Assembly (NCBI RefSeq): GCF_001870675.1
Contig: NZ_MEHT01000044.1
Location: forward strand, 62,001 to 126,000
Direction: 5' to 3'
Source of the DNA: Roseinatronobacter thiooxidans
Lineage (GTDB): Bacteria > Pseudomonadota > Alphaproteobacteria > Rhodobacterales > Rhodobacteraceae
Length of the DNA: 64,000 bases
Part shown: piece by piece, positions 38,128 to 46,478 of the stretch
Layout: every line of letters begins with the position of its first letter
Numbering within the stretch: the stretch's first letter is position 1
Position numbers and translations under genes: made by a program
The notes under the pieces: generated by a model
Databases searched by the model: none
The model's input: only the letters and a program-made list of their open reading frames with translations
Told to the model about the DNA's origin: nothing

Positions 38128-38919
38128 TCACTGCGCCCAATCAGGCTTGCGCTTGTCCAGAAAGGCCGAAATCCCCTCCTCTGTGTCACGCCACAGCATG
38201 TTTTCTACCATGACGCCCCCCGCATGGGCATAGGCATCGGCCACGCTCATCTGGGCTTGCTGGTAAAACGCCTGTTTGCCAACCCGCACCGCCGATGACA
38301 GTTTGGCCGCCACTGTTGCCGCGAGTTGATCAGTATGCGCGCGCAATTCAGAATGGGGCACAACATGATTGACCAAGCCCAGCGCCTGCGCGCGCTCTGC
38401 CTCGATGAAGGCCCCTGTTGTCAGCATCTCGAAGGCGGCCTTGCGTGGAATGTTGCGCGTCAATGCCACCATAGGCGTGGAACAGAACAGCCCGATATTC
38501 ACCCCGTTTACCCCAAACCGCGTGCCCTGTGCCGCCACCGCCATGTCACAAGACGCCACAAGCTGGCACCCCGCTGCCGTGGCAATTCCATGCACTTCGG
38601 CGATGACAGGTTGCGGCAGCGCAGGGATCATCAGCATCACCTCGGTGCAGCGCGCGAACAGATCGGCGAAATACGCAGCACCCTTATCCGCCTGCGCACG
38701 TCCGGCCTGCATCTCGCCCAAATCATGGCCTGCGCAAAATGCCTTGCCCGCCCCCGACAGAACAATCACCCGGACAGACCTGTCTTGCCCCAGCGCGCCC
38801 AGCTGTGCTTGTAATGCCGCCAACATCGCATCCGACAGCGCATTCAGCTTTGCAGGGCGGTTCATCTCCAGCCGTGCCACCCCGTCCGCGACGTCACAGC
38901 GCAGAATTTCATCTTCCAT
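38128..38919 (-). CDS. Enoyl-CoA hydratase/isomerase-like protein (ECHDC3-like)
   Basis: This 263-residue crotonase-fold protein has the oxyanion loops (SGAGKAFCAGHDLGE and VHGIATAAGCQLVASCD). However, the first catalytic Glu found in the F-x-x-PE-x-x-LG motif is replaced: the segment reads FGVNGVNIGLFCSTPMVAL. This matches the mitochondrial ECHDC3 subgroup, whose reaction is unclear. It probably binds an acyl-CoA but may not hydrate it. It is divergent from a thioesterase gene 85 bases away. Confidence 0.88.
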   Translation of the reverse strand: MEDEILRCDVADGVARLEMNRPAKLNALSDAMLAALQAQLGALGQDRSVRVIVLSGAGKAFCAGHDLGEMQAGRAQADKGAAYFADLFARCTEVMLMIPALPQPVIAEVHGIATAAGCQLVASCDMAVAAQGTRFGVNGVNIGLFCSTPMVALTRNIPRKAAFEMLTTGAFIEAERAQALGLVNHVVPHSELRAHTDQLAATVAAKLSSAVRVGKQAFYQQAQMSVADAYAHAGGVMVENMLWRDTEEGISAFLDKRKPDWAQ

Positions 38920-39004
38920 CTTGCATATCCTTCTGCTTTTGATGTGAGCTTAGACAGATAACATGTGCAGGAAAAGCCCAGTTCGGGCGTGGCAGGAGGA
39001 ACAG

Positions 39005-39436
39005 GTGACACCAACAACCCTGAAAATGGACCAAGAGGCCCTCAGCCAGTTCCTCATATCCGAATTTCCACAAGTGGCCCATATGTTCGCCATCGACGCG
39101 CTCGCCCCGATGGCCGCGACAGTGCGCCTGTTGAACGACGAACGCCACCTGCGCCCGGGCGGCACGGTTTCCGGCCCGGCCATGTTTGCCCTGGCCGATG
39201 TGGCGGTCTATCTGGCCATCATGGCCATGATCGGACCAAAAGCGCTGAGTGTGACCACGAATTGCTCTATCGATTTCATGCGCAAACCCGCCGCCGGTGT
39301 CGATCTGATCTGCCACACGCGCCTGCTGAAACTGGGCCGCGTGCTTGCTGTGGGCGAATGCCTGATCTACTCGGAGGGGCATGACACGCCCGTGGCGCGC
39401 GCAGCTCTCACCTATTCCATCCCGCCCGCGCCATAA
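39005..39436 (+). CDS. PaaI family hotdog thioesterase
   Basis: The 143-residue protein has the single hotdog fold of PaaI/YbgC thioesterases, with the family helix RPGGTVSGPAMFALADVAVYLA and the strand TTNCSIDFMRKP. It should hydrolyse an acyl-CoA thioester in the cytoplasm. The start is uncertain: GTG at 39005 has AGGAGG five bases upstream and is preferred to ATG at 39026; the frame also continues upstream. Its divergent partner is a crotonase-like gene, so both may act on one acyl-CoA. Confidence 0.88.
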   Translation: MTPTTLKMDQEALSQFLISEFPQVAHMFAIDALAPMAATVRLLNDERHLRPGGTVSGPAMFALADVAVYLAIMAMIGPKALSVTTNCSIDFMRKPAAGVDLICHTRLLKLGRVLAVGECLIYSEGHDTPVARAALTYSIPPAP

Positions 39437-39442
39437 CGCGCA

Positions 39443-39528
39443 GGGTCGCCGCACAGGCGCAAGGCGCATGGCCCCTCTTCGGGCCATGCGCCGATAGGGT
39501 GGGTGGGTGGGCGCCTGTGCGGCGACCC
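39443..39528 (+). repeat. Nested inverted repeats after the thioesterase gene
   Basis: The outer arms GGGTCGCCGCACAGGCGC (39443-39460) and its exact complement (39511-39528) pair perfectly over 18 bases. An inner perfect 12-base pair (39463-39474 with 39481-39492) has a CTCTTC loop. A G-quadruplex motif lies between the inner and outer right arms. There is no T run, so it is not a standard terminator. Confidence 0.9.
39497..39511 (+). other. G-quadruplex motif GGGT repeat
   Basis: GGGTGGGTGGGTGGG (four G3 tracts with single T loops) is among the most stable known G-quadruplex forming sequences. It is on the coding strand, 78 bases before the methyltransferase start. The last G overlaps the outer hairpin arm, so hairpin and quadruplex may compete. 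Confidence 0.75.
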
Positions 39529-39588
39529 GGCTTCCCCACAGCACACCGGCCTGATAAGACCGCGCCAAATCCGACCCAAGAGGCCCCC

Positions 39589-40746
39589 ATGACCCCTGCC
39601 GCCCGCCTTCAGGCCGCTGCCGAAATCCTTGACCAAACCCTCAATGGCATGCCCGCCGAACAGGCCCTGACACGCTGGGCGCGCAACAGCCGCTATGCAG
39701 GCTCCAAGGACAGGGCGGCCGTGCGCGACATTGTCTTCGACGCGCTGCGGTGCAAACGCTCTTTCGCGCATCTGGGCGGGGCGGAAACCGGACGCGGGCT
39801 GATTCTGGGGGCCTTGCGCGCGCAAGGCCAAGACCCTGCGGCGCAGTTCACTGGCACAGGCCATGCGCCCGCTCCCCTCACCCCCGCAGAGGCCGCCTAT
39901 ACCCCCCCGCCCATGCCACAGACTGTCGCGCTCGACTGCCCCGAATGGCTGGCCCCACAGCTTGACGCCAGCCTTGCTGCGCAATTCGCGCCTGCCCTTC
40001 AGGCCCTGCGCCAGCGTGCACCTGTGTTTTTGCGCGTCAACACTGCCCGCATTTCTCGGGATCAGGCCATCGCCCTGCTGGCACAGGACGGCATTGAGGC
40101 CACCCTGCACCCCCTCGCCCCGACCGCGCTGGAGGTCAAAACCAACCCGCGCGCAATCCAGCAATCCAAAGCCTATCTTGACGGGTTGGTAGAATTGCAA
40201 GATGCCGCCTCGCAGGCTGTGATCGCGGCGCTGCCGCCCGTACAGGGCAAAACCGTGCTTGATTACTGTGCAGGTGGCGGCGGCAAAGCCTTGGCGCTGG
40301 CAGCACTTGGCGCGCTTGTGACAGCACATGACGCAAACCCCGCCCGCATGCAGGATATACCGCCACGGGCGAAACGCGCGCAGGCCAGCATCACGCTGTC
40401 AAACCGGCCAGAGGGCCAGTTCGATCTTGTCCTGACCGATGTGCCCTGCTCCGGCTCTGGCAGCTGGCGGCGCAGCCCCGCTGGGAAATGGGCGCTTACT
40501 CCAGAAGGGCTGGAAAAGCTGCACCTTATACAGGCGCATATCCTCGACAAGGCGAAAACCCATATGCGCCATGACGGGTATCTCGCCTATGTCACCTGCT
40601 CCATGCTGGCCTCTGAGAACCACGACCAGATCACCGCATTTCTGGGCCGGAACCCTGATCTGGAGCTGGTGAAGGACCGCCAGTTCACACCGCAGGACGG
40701 CGGCGACGGCTTTTATCTCGCGCTGATCAATACGCGAAAAACGTGA
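39589..40746 (+). CDS. RsmB/NOP-type RNA m5C methyltransferase
   Basis: The 385-residue protein has an N-terminal NusB-like/RNA-binding region and a SAM-dependent domain. The catalytic Cys residues are in DVPCSGSGSWRR and YVTCSML; the SAM site is LDYCAGGGGKALALA. It methylates cytosine C5 in rRNA or tRNA. It is shorter than E. coli RsmB (429), and the exact target cannot be assigned. ATG at 39589 has AGAGG five bases upstream. Confidence 0.92.
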   Translation: MTPAARLQAAAEILDQTLNGMPAEQALTRWARNSRYAGSKDRAAVRDIVFDALRCKRSFAHLGGAETGRGLILGALRAQGQDPAAQFTGTGHAPAPLTPAEAAYTPPPMPQTVALDCPEWLAPQLDASLAAQFAPALQALRQRAPVFLRVNTARISRDQAIALLAQDGIEATLHPLAPTALEVKTNPRAIQQSKAYLDGLVELQDAASQAVIAALPPVQGKTVLDYCAGGGGKALALAALGALVTAHDANPARMQDIPPRAKRAQASITLSNRPEGQFDLVLTDVPCSGSGSWRRSPAGKWALTPEGLEKLHLIQAHILDKAKTHMRHDGYLAYVTCSMLASENHDQITAFLGRNPDLELVKDRQFTPQDGGDGFYLALINTRKT

Positions 40747-40781
40747 AATAACTATACTTTTGGTTGCATAGCGCGTGCGAT

Positions 40782-40854
40782 GACCCCAAAATCGCATTAA
40801 CCAGAAGTTAAGAATTTCTCGGTATATTTTATGTGAAAGTTATTTTTTGGGGTC
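40782..40854. repeat. Inverted repeat flanking the cckA promoter
   Basis: GACCCCAAAA (40782-40791) and TTTTGGGGTC (40845-40854) are exact complements 53 bases apart, enclosing an AT-rich stretch that holds the CtrA box. The right arm abuts the start of the kinase gene. It could form a cruciform or bind a regulator dimer. Confidence 0.6.
40797..40811. promoter_or_regulatory. Perfect CtrA-type binding site upstream of cckA
   Basis: TTAA-CCAGAAG-TTAA is an exact match to the full CtrA consensus TTAA-N7-TTAA. It is 48 bases upstream of the assumed cckA start. CckA is the kinase that feeds the phosphorelay to CtrA, so feedback control is plausible. Confidence 0.65.
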
Positions 40855-40858
40855 GCAT

Positions 40859-42991
40859 TTGCGCGTGTCACGTTTTGTATCTTTGGGCCGCGATTTACCG
40901 CTGATGGCAGAGGCGGTGCCAAATTCCGCCTTGGCCGCTTTGGCGAGCAGCGGGGTCGTACTGGGCCTTTTGGGGCTGCTATCGGCCTCGGCTGTGACAT
41001 CACTGGCTTATGTAAGCGCGGGCACCGCGCTACTGCTACTGGGCGGTGTTGCATGGGGTGCAAAGCACCTGATGGGCGCAATCAGAACCCGCGACAAGCG
41101 GCGCCTTATGCAGCTTTTGGGCGGGTCCGGGGCGGCATATATCCTTGCCGATGAAGATGGGCACATACTGTGGCAAAACAGTGCCGCAGCCACCCATTTC
41201 GGCAGTGACATACCCTGCGATCTCAGCGCCATCCTGTCGGATATGCACGCCAACCCCGACGGCTTTGTCACGCGTATGCATGATCTTGCCTGCGCGACCG
41301 ACAGCGCAGACCATCACCTTGCATTGCACAACACGCATAGGGCCTATCATGTTGCCAAGCTTGGCGACGCGCAATTCCTCTGGCGGATCGATCTTGAAAA
41401 CCTGTCTGCACCCAGCGCGCCGTTGCCCGATGAAAACCCAGCCCCCCCTGCGCCGCATATACAAAACACCGCGGCGCAACCGGATGACACACAGCATCTG
41501 CAAACACTGCCCGTCGGGCTGGCGCATATCAACATCGAGGGGCAGTTAACCTATGTTAACGACGAAGCCCGCCGCCTTTTGGGTATGCGCGACACCTGTC
41601 TTCCGCGTCTGAGCGACCTTCTCGAAGGGCTTGGGCGGCCTGTGGCGGAATGGATCGCCGACATCGCTGCGGGGCGCATCGCCCGTTCAACCGAAGTCCT
41701 GCGTTTGAAGCAGAATTTTTCAGAAACCTATCTGAAAGTCACCCTCACGGCCCCCCCGTTTGCAGAGGCAGGATTCATTGTTGTCGTGTTCAGTGATGTG
41801 ACCGAGTTGAAATCGCTCGAGGCGAAATTCTCTCAAAGCCAGAAAATGCAGGCCATCGGGCAGCTGGCGGGGGGGGTGGCGCATGATTTCAACAACCTTC
41901 TGACGGCTATTTCCGGGCATTGCGACCTGTTACTGCTGCGCCATGACCGCAGCGATCTGGATTTCCCTGATCTGATGCAGATACAACAAAATACCAACCG
42001 CGCCGCAGCCCTGGTGCGCCAGCTGCTGGCCTTGTCGCGCCAGCAAACCCTGAAATTCGAAACGCTCGATCTGCATGAAACGATAGAAGATGTGACGCAT
42101 CTGCTGAATCGTCTGGTGGGCGAAAAAGTGACACTGACTTTACGCCATGGCACCGATGTCGCCCCCATCAGATCCGACAAGCGCCAGTTCGAGCAGATCT
42201 TGATGAACCTTGTGGTAAATGCCCGCGACGCGCTGCCAATGGGCGGCGAAATTCGGATCGAGACGGAAACCCGCCCCCTGCCACAGGGACTAACGCGCGA
42301 GAATGTCCAGCTGCCGCCGGGAACCTATACATTGATCACGATCAGCGACGATGGTGTGGGAATCCCGCAAGCGCTAATCGGCAAGGTGTTCGAGCCGTTT
42401 TTCACCACAAAACGTCAGGGAGAGGGGACAGGACTTGGCCTGTCCACTGTCTACGGGATCGTCAAACAATCCGGCGGATATATTTTTGTTGATAGCGAGG
42501 AGGGTGTAGGCGCAAGCTTTACCCTCTATTTCGCCGCCCAAAAACCGGCACCCCCCGTGCCCGAAACGCCCACTCGGGACAGCTTGCACAACACGGCCCT
42601 GCACTTGCGGCATGCGCTCATTCTGCTGGTCGAGGATGAAACGCCTGTGCGCTCTTTCGCGGCCCGCGCGCTAGAACTGCAAGGCCACAAGGTGCTTGAG
42701 GCAGATTGCGGCGAAGCCGCATTGGATATTTTGACAGACCACACCATCCGCCCGGATTGTTTTGTCACAGATGTCATCATGCCCGGCCTTGATGGTCCCA
42801 GCTGGATCGCGGAAATCCGCGACAGATTTCCGGAAACACCTGTGATTTTCATGTCCGGCTATGCCGAAGACAGCCGTGTTGCCGCGCAGGCGCGAATCAG
42901 CAACGCAACATTCCTTGGCAAACCCTTTTCACTGGCCGAATTCACCCAAACCGTGAATGCGCAACTGCGCGAGCCAGTCAAGGCGGCCTGA
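40859..42991 (+). CDS. cckA: Hybrid sensor histidine kinase CckA
   Basis: The protein of about 710 residues has two N-terminal membrane helices, a PAS-like region near residues 205-315, a dimerisation and phosphoacceptor helix with His in AGGVAHDFNNLL, an ATPase domain (NLVVNARDAL, DDGVGIP, GTGLGLSTVYGI) and a C-terminal receiver with Asp in VTDVIMPG. This layout is that of CckA, which drives the ChpT-CtrA phosphorelay, controlling cell cycle, motility or gene-transfer functions in alphaproteobacteria. The start is unclear: TTG at 40859 is likely, with a GGGG six bases upstream, but GTG 40865 or ATG 40904 are possible. Confidence 0.9.
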   Translation: MRVSRFVSLGRDLPLMAEAVPNSALAALASSGVVLGLLGLLSASAVTSLAYVSAGTALLLLGGVAWGAKHLMGAIRTRDKRRLMQLLGGSGAAYILADEDGHILWQNSAAATHFGSDIPCDLSAILSDMHANPDGFVTRMHDLACATDSADHHLALHNTHRAYHVAKLGDAQFLWRIDLENLSAPSAPLPDENPAPPAPHIQNTAAQPDDTQHLQTLPVGLAHINIEGQLTYVNDEARRLLGMRDTCLPRLSDLLEGLGRPVAEWIADIAAGRIARSTEVLRLKQNFSETYLKVTLTAPPFAEAGFIVVVFSDVTELKSLEAKFSQSQKMQAIGQLAGGVAHDFNNLLTAISGHCDLLLLRHDRSDLDFPDLMQIQQNTNRAAALVRQLLALSRQQTLKFETLDLHETIEDVTHLLNRLVGEKVTLTLRHGTDVAPIRSDKRQFEQILMNLVVNARDALPMGGEIRIETETRPLPQGLTRENVQLPPGTYTLITISDDGVGIPQALIGKVFEPFFTTKRQGEGTGLGLSTVYGIVKQSGGYIFVDSEEGVGASFTLYFAAQKPAPPVPETPTRDSLHNTALHLRHALILLVEDETPVRSFAARALELQGHKVLEADCGEAALDILTDHTIRPDCFVTDVIMPGLDGPSWIAEIRDRFPETPVIFMSGYAEDSRVAAQARISNATFLGKPFSLAEFTQTVNAQLREPVKAA

Positions 42992-43036
42992 CCACCCTGC
43001 CCTTGGCGGGCCATTCAGCAGCCCTTGCCGAAAGAT

Positions 43037-43062
43037 CATGTTCATGCAAAATAGTGAACATG
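43037..43062. promoter_or_regulatory. Palindrome over the start of the DMT permease gene
   Basis: CATGTTCA-N10-TGAACATG is a perfect 8-base inverted repeat whose right arm contains the ATG start codon. It may be a repressor operator or an mRNA hairpin that hides the start. Confidence 0.5.
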
Positions 43063-43959
43063 ATAAATACATCAGCAGAGCCGCGCCCGCTCTTGGGCGT
43101 CTTTTGGATGTTCGTGACGGGCCTGTGCTTTGTCGCGGTGACTGCTTTGGTCAAGTATCTGGGCGATGACATGCCCGCTGCGCAATCCGCATTCCTGCGC
43201 TATCTTTTGGGGCTGGTTTTTTTGCTGCCCATGCTGTCCTCGCTGCGCGCTGTGCGCTTTACACGGGAGAACCTGACATTCTTTGGCCTGCGCGGGTTCC
43301 TTCATGCGCTGGGTGTTGTCCTGTGGTTTTACGCGATGACACAAATCTCTTTGGCAGAGGTGACGGCCATGAATTACCTGTCGCCGATCTATATCACCTT
43401 GGGCGCGGCGCTATTTCTGGGCGAAAAACTGGCGTTGCGGCGCATTATTGCGGTGATTATGGCGTTTATGGGCGCACTCATCATCCTGCGCCCGGGCCTG
43501 CGCGAAATCTCGCCGGGGCATATCGCCATGATCGGCACAGCGATCTTGTTTGCGGCATCCTATCTGATGGCCAAACGCATGTCAGGTCAGGTCAATGCGT
43601 CAGTCGTGGTCGGGATGCTGTCGATCACCGTGACAATCTGTCTGGCCCCTTTCGCCGCCGCAGTCTGGACACCCCCGACTGCCACCCAAATTTTCTGGCT
43701 GTTCTGGGTCGCGGCATTTGCAACGGCGGGCCATTTTGCCATGACACTTGCCTTTGCAGCCGCGCCTGTAACCATCACCCAGCCGGTAACTTTTTTGCAA
43801 CTTGTCTGGGCCGTAGCCCTTGGCGCATTGCTGTTTGGCGAAGCTGTCGATGCGTTCGTCGTTCTGGGGGGGCTGGTCATTATGGCGTCGGTTGTATTTA
43901 TCAGCTGGCGCGAGGCGGTCTTGCGCAAACAGGCACGACGAGAGGCCCCCACCCCCTAA
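43060..43959 (+). CDS. EamA/DMT family transporter
   Basis: This 299-residue membrane protein has ten helices in two EamA repeats (for example SAFLRYLLGLVFLLPML and ITQPVTFLQLVWAVALGALLFGE), the layout of the drug/metabolite exporter family. The substrate is unknown. The start is ATG at 43060 or GTG at 43054; no good ribosome binding site is present, and the start lies in a palindrome. It is 68 bases after cckA in the same direction, but the spacing and palindrome suggest its own control. Confidence 0.9.
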   Translation: MINTSAEPRPLLGVFWMFVTGLCFVAVTALVKYLGDDMPAAQSAFLRYLLGLVFLLPMLSSLRAVRFTRENLTFFGLRGFLHALGVVLWFYAMTQISLAEVTAMNYLSPIYITLGAALFLGEKLALRRIIAVIMAFMGALIILRPGLREISPGHIAMIGTAILFAASYLMAKRMSGQVNASVVVGMLSITVTICLAPFAAAVWTPPTATQIFWLFWVAAFATAGHFAMTLAFAAAPVTITQPVTFLQLVWAVALGALLFGEAVDAFVVLGGLVIMASVVFISWREAVLRKQARREAPTP

Positions 43960-43996
43960 AGCATTTCGGTTTTTCCTTGAAACACCGAAATGCTTT
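43958..43996. repeat. Inverted repeat at the end of the DMT permease gene
   Basis: AAAGCATTTCGGT (43958-43970) and its exact complement (43984-43996) form a 13-base stem whose left arm starts in the stop codon. The loop is 13 bases. A clear T run is missing on both strands, so terminator function is uncertain. Confidence 0.75.
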
Positions 43997-44076
43997 ACCT
44001 TTTCGTTTGCCGCAATTTCGAACCGAAAAAGTCTATCAGCTTTTTCTGAAATTGCTTCCAGCCGTGCCCGCCTGCA

Positions 44077-44817
44077 TCACAACTCGGCCATCACCTCATC
44101 CGACATCTCGAAATTGGCTGTTACTTTCTGCACATCATCATCATCTTCCAAAGCGTCGATCAGCTTCATCAATGCGCGCGCGCCATCAAGGTCCAGTTCG
44201 GTCGTGGTCTGCGGTTTCCAGACCAGTCTGGTGCTGGACGCCTCGCCCAACGCCTCTTCCAATGCAGAAGATACCGCAGCAAGATCAGTGTCCTCGCACC
44301 AGATCACATGCTCATCCTCGCCCGTCTCGACATCTTCCGCGCCCGCGTCGATTGCCGCAAGCATGATCGTTTCGGCATCGCCCACAGCCAGCGGGTAAAC
44401 CACCTGCCCCTTGCGGTCGAACATGAAGGCAACAGACCCAGTCTCGCCCAGATTTCCGCCATGTTTAGAGAAGGTCGAGCGCACATTGGACGCCGTGCGA
44501 TTGCGGTTATCGGTCATCGCCTCAACGATCACGGCAACCCCGCTTGGCCCATAACCCTCATACCGGATTTCGTCATAATTCTCGGCATCGCCGCCCTGCG
44601 ATTTCTTGATCGCGCGCTCGATATTGTCTTTGGGCATCGAGACGGCCTTGGCTTCTTTCACCGCCAGACGCAGACGCGGGTTTTTGTCAGGGTCCGGATC
44701 GCCCATCTTGGCCGCGACCGTAATCTCTTTGGAGAGCTTCGAGAAAAGCTTCGCACGCACCGCGTCCTGACGGCCTTTGCGATGCTGAATATTGGCCCAT
44801 TTGGAATGGCCTGCCAT
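44077..44817 (-). CDS. YebC/PmpR family protein
   Basis: The 246-residue protein begins [18 protein letters not shown] and has the full three-domain YebC pattern, including [13 protein letters not shown] and [12 protein letters not shown]. YebC proteins were described as DNA-binding regulators and more recently as translation factors that help proline-rich stretches. The start at 44817 has GGAGGA upstream. In many bacteria it lies near ruvC; here it follows carD with a terminator between. Confidence 0.95.
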   Translation of the reverse strand: MAGHSKWANIQHRKGRQDAVRAKLFSKLSKEITVAAKMGDPDPDKNPRLRLAVKEAKAVSMPKDNIERAIKKSQGGDAENYDEIRYEGYGPSGVAVIVEAMTDNRNRTASNVRSTFSKHGGNLGETGSVAFMFDRKGQVVYPLAVGDAETIMLAAIDAGAEDVETGEDEHVIWCEDTDLAAVSSALEEALGEASSTRLVWKPQTTTELDLDGARALMKLIDALEDDDDVQKVTANFEMSDEVMAEL

Positions 44818-44904
44818 GAAATCCTCCGACGTTCGTGCCACGCTATGGGCGCGTCTTAGACCAGTGCCATGGGCACTAGCAAGCCCCCTGCGCCACGGTC
44901 AAAC

Positions 44905-44933
44905 ATGAAAAACGCCCGCAAATGCGGGCGTTT
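44905..44933 (-). terminator. Rho-independent terminator of carD
   Basis: AAACGCCCGCA pairs with TGCGGGCGTTT around an AA loop, followed on the minus strand by further T residues (TTTTTCATG). It starts 22 bases beyond the carD stop. Confidence 0.88.
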
Positions 44934-44955
44934 CCTCATAAATTCGCAACTCGCA

Positions 44956-45465
44956 TCACGCGGCGCGCGACACCAGCATGTCATTGACCTGCTTTTGGGC
45001 AATCGCTTCATCCCCGCCAACAACAGCGGCAACTTCGCGGGTCAGGCGTTCCAGCGCGGCTTCATACAGCTGACGCTCGGAATAGGATTGCTCGCGCTGG
45101 TCATCGCTGCGGTGCAGGTCGCGCACCACTTCGGCAATTGCCAACAGGTCGCCAGAGTTGATTTTCTGTTCATATTCCTGTGCGCGGCGCGACCACATCG
45201 CCCGCTTCACGCGGGCTTTGCCTTTCAGCGTGGCAAGCGCCTTGTTCACCAATTCGGGCGAGGAGAGCGAACGCATGCCCACTGTGACTGCCTTATTCGT
45301 TGGCACGCGCAGGGTCATTTTTTCTTTCTCGAAGGAAATAACGAAAAGTTCCAGCTTCAGCCCGGCAATTTCCTGTTCCTCGATCGATACAATCTGCCCA
45401 ACACCATGTGCAGGATACACAACATATTCATTCGGACGAAACTCGGATTTTTTCATTTTCGACAT
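44956..45465 (-). CDS. carD: CarD family transcription regulator
   Basis: This 169-residue protein has an N-terminal CarD/TRCF RNA polymerase interaction domain (EYVVYPAHGVGQIVSIEEQ) and a C-terminal helical DNA-binding domain with the conserved Trp in KRAMWSRRAQEYEQK. CarD stabilises open promoter complexes, especially at rRNA promoters, and in Rhodobacter sphaeroides works at most promoters lacking a -7T. The conserved neighbourhood with fdxA and the S4 protein supports the call. Confidence 0.96.
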   Translation of the reverse strand: MSKMKKSEFRPNEYVVYPAHGVGQIVSIEEQEIAGLKLELFVISFEKEKMTLRVPTNKAVTVGMRSLSSPELVNKALATLKGKARVKRAMWSRRAQEYEQKINSGDLLAIAEVVRDLHRSDDQREQSYSERQLYEAALERLTREVAAVVGGDEAIAQKQVNDMLVSRAA

Positions 45466-45686
45466 TCAGTTCTTCCCCACAAGGCCCCGATTACGGCAAA
45501 ATAACGCAGTCAGGCCCCCCTAGGTTCCTGTCACACACGGTATTAAGGCGATAAAAAAACGGCAGTTGGCAGACCTGCCGATGCGAGACGGTTTCTATTC
45601 TGTATGATTCTATATCACAGAATTGCCGAAAAACAAAGCACCTTGGTAACAGTTATCTGACACCCTATCGAGAGCAGAGAGCGCGC

Positions 45687-46025
45687 TTATCCGCCCTCTC
45701 CGGGGTTTTCAGAGAAGTACTTGTCCAGCTTGCCAGTCTCTCCGTCGCGTTCGGTCGCTTCGGGCAGCGGGTCTTTCTTCGTAATGATAACAGGCCATTT
45801 TTCGGAATATTTCCGGTTGAACTCGACCCATTCTTCCATCGCAGGCTCGGTATCTGGGCGGATGGCATCGGCGGGGCATTCGGGTTCGCATACACCACAA
45901 TCGATGCATTCATCAGGGTGAATCACCAACATATTCTCGCCCTCGTAGAAGCAGTCTACCGGACAGACCTCTACGCAATCGGTGTATTTGCAGGCGATGC
46001 AGTTGTCGATCACCACATAGGTCAT
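45687..46025 (-). CDS. fdxA: 7Fe ferredoxin FdxA
   Basis: This 112-residue seven-iron ferredoxin has two clusters. Cysteines in [17 protein letters not shown] (3Fe-4S side plus one Cys of the other) and [12 protein letters not shown] (4Fe-4S) match FdxA of alphaproteobacteria and Azotobacter. It carries low-potential electrons. The start at 46025 has AGGA seven bases upstream; the longer frame adds unconserved residues. It is downstream of the S4 gene in the same direction. Confidence 0.96.
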   Translation of the reverse strand: MTYVVIDNCIACKYTDCVEVCPVDCFYEGENMLVIHPDECIDCGVCEPECPADAIRPDTEPAMEEWVEFNRKYSEKWPVIITKKDPLPEATERDGETGKLDKYFSENPGEGG

Positions 46026-46096
46026 GATGCCATCCTCAGTCTGGGTATCTGCGCAAGCGCATGGGGTTCGCAGGGGACATAATCCAGCCCCTGCAA

Positions 46097-46474
46097 TCAA
46101 TCAAGCGCATCTGGCAGCCCTGCGGCAAATCGGCGACGGTCGCGTTTGTCGGGGCGGCCGCCCGAAACGGGAACAGGGCGCGACAGGTCTTTGGGCGGTG
46201 GCGGTGGCGAGAGGTCTTCGTAGAGCGCGCGCGCCTCGGGTGCGGGGCCGCGGCGGGTGCCAAGTGCCAATATGCGCAGCACAACAACCCGTTCCCCCAC
46301 CGCGAATGTCAGAACATCGCCAGCGCCCACGGCATAGGCGGGCTTGGCGATGCGGTTGGCATTGACCCGCACCCCCGGCCCTTCGACCAGCTTGGATGCA
46401 AGCGCGCGTGATTTCACAAACCGCGCCTGCCAAAGCCATTTGTCCAGCCGCAGCGTCGGGCGCGGGCCTGTCAC
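46097..46474 (-). CDS. S4-domain RNA-binding protein (Hsp15-like)
   Basis: The 125-residue protein has an N-terminal S4 domain ([19 protein letters not shown], then [22 protein letters not shown]) and a basic C-terminus. Hsp15 in E. coli binds stalled 50S subunits that still hold peptidyl-tRNA. The GTG start follows the helicase stop by four bases, suggesting translational coupling with the helicase gene. Confidence 0.92.
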   Translation of the reverse strand: MTGPRPTLRLDKWLWQARFVKSRALASKLVEGPGVRVNANRIAKPAYAVGAGDVLTFAVGERVVVLRILALGTRRGPAPEARALYEDLSPPPPPKDLSRPVPVSGGRPDKRDRRRFAAGLPDALD

Positions 46475-46478
46475 GCGC

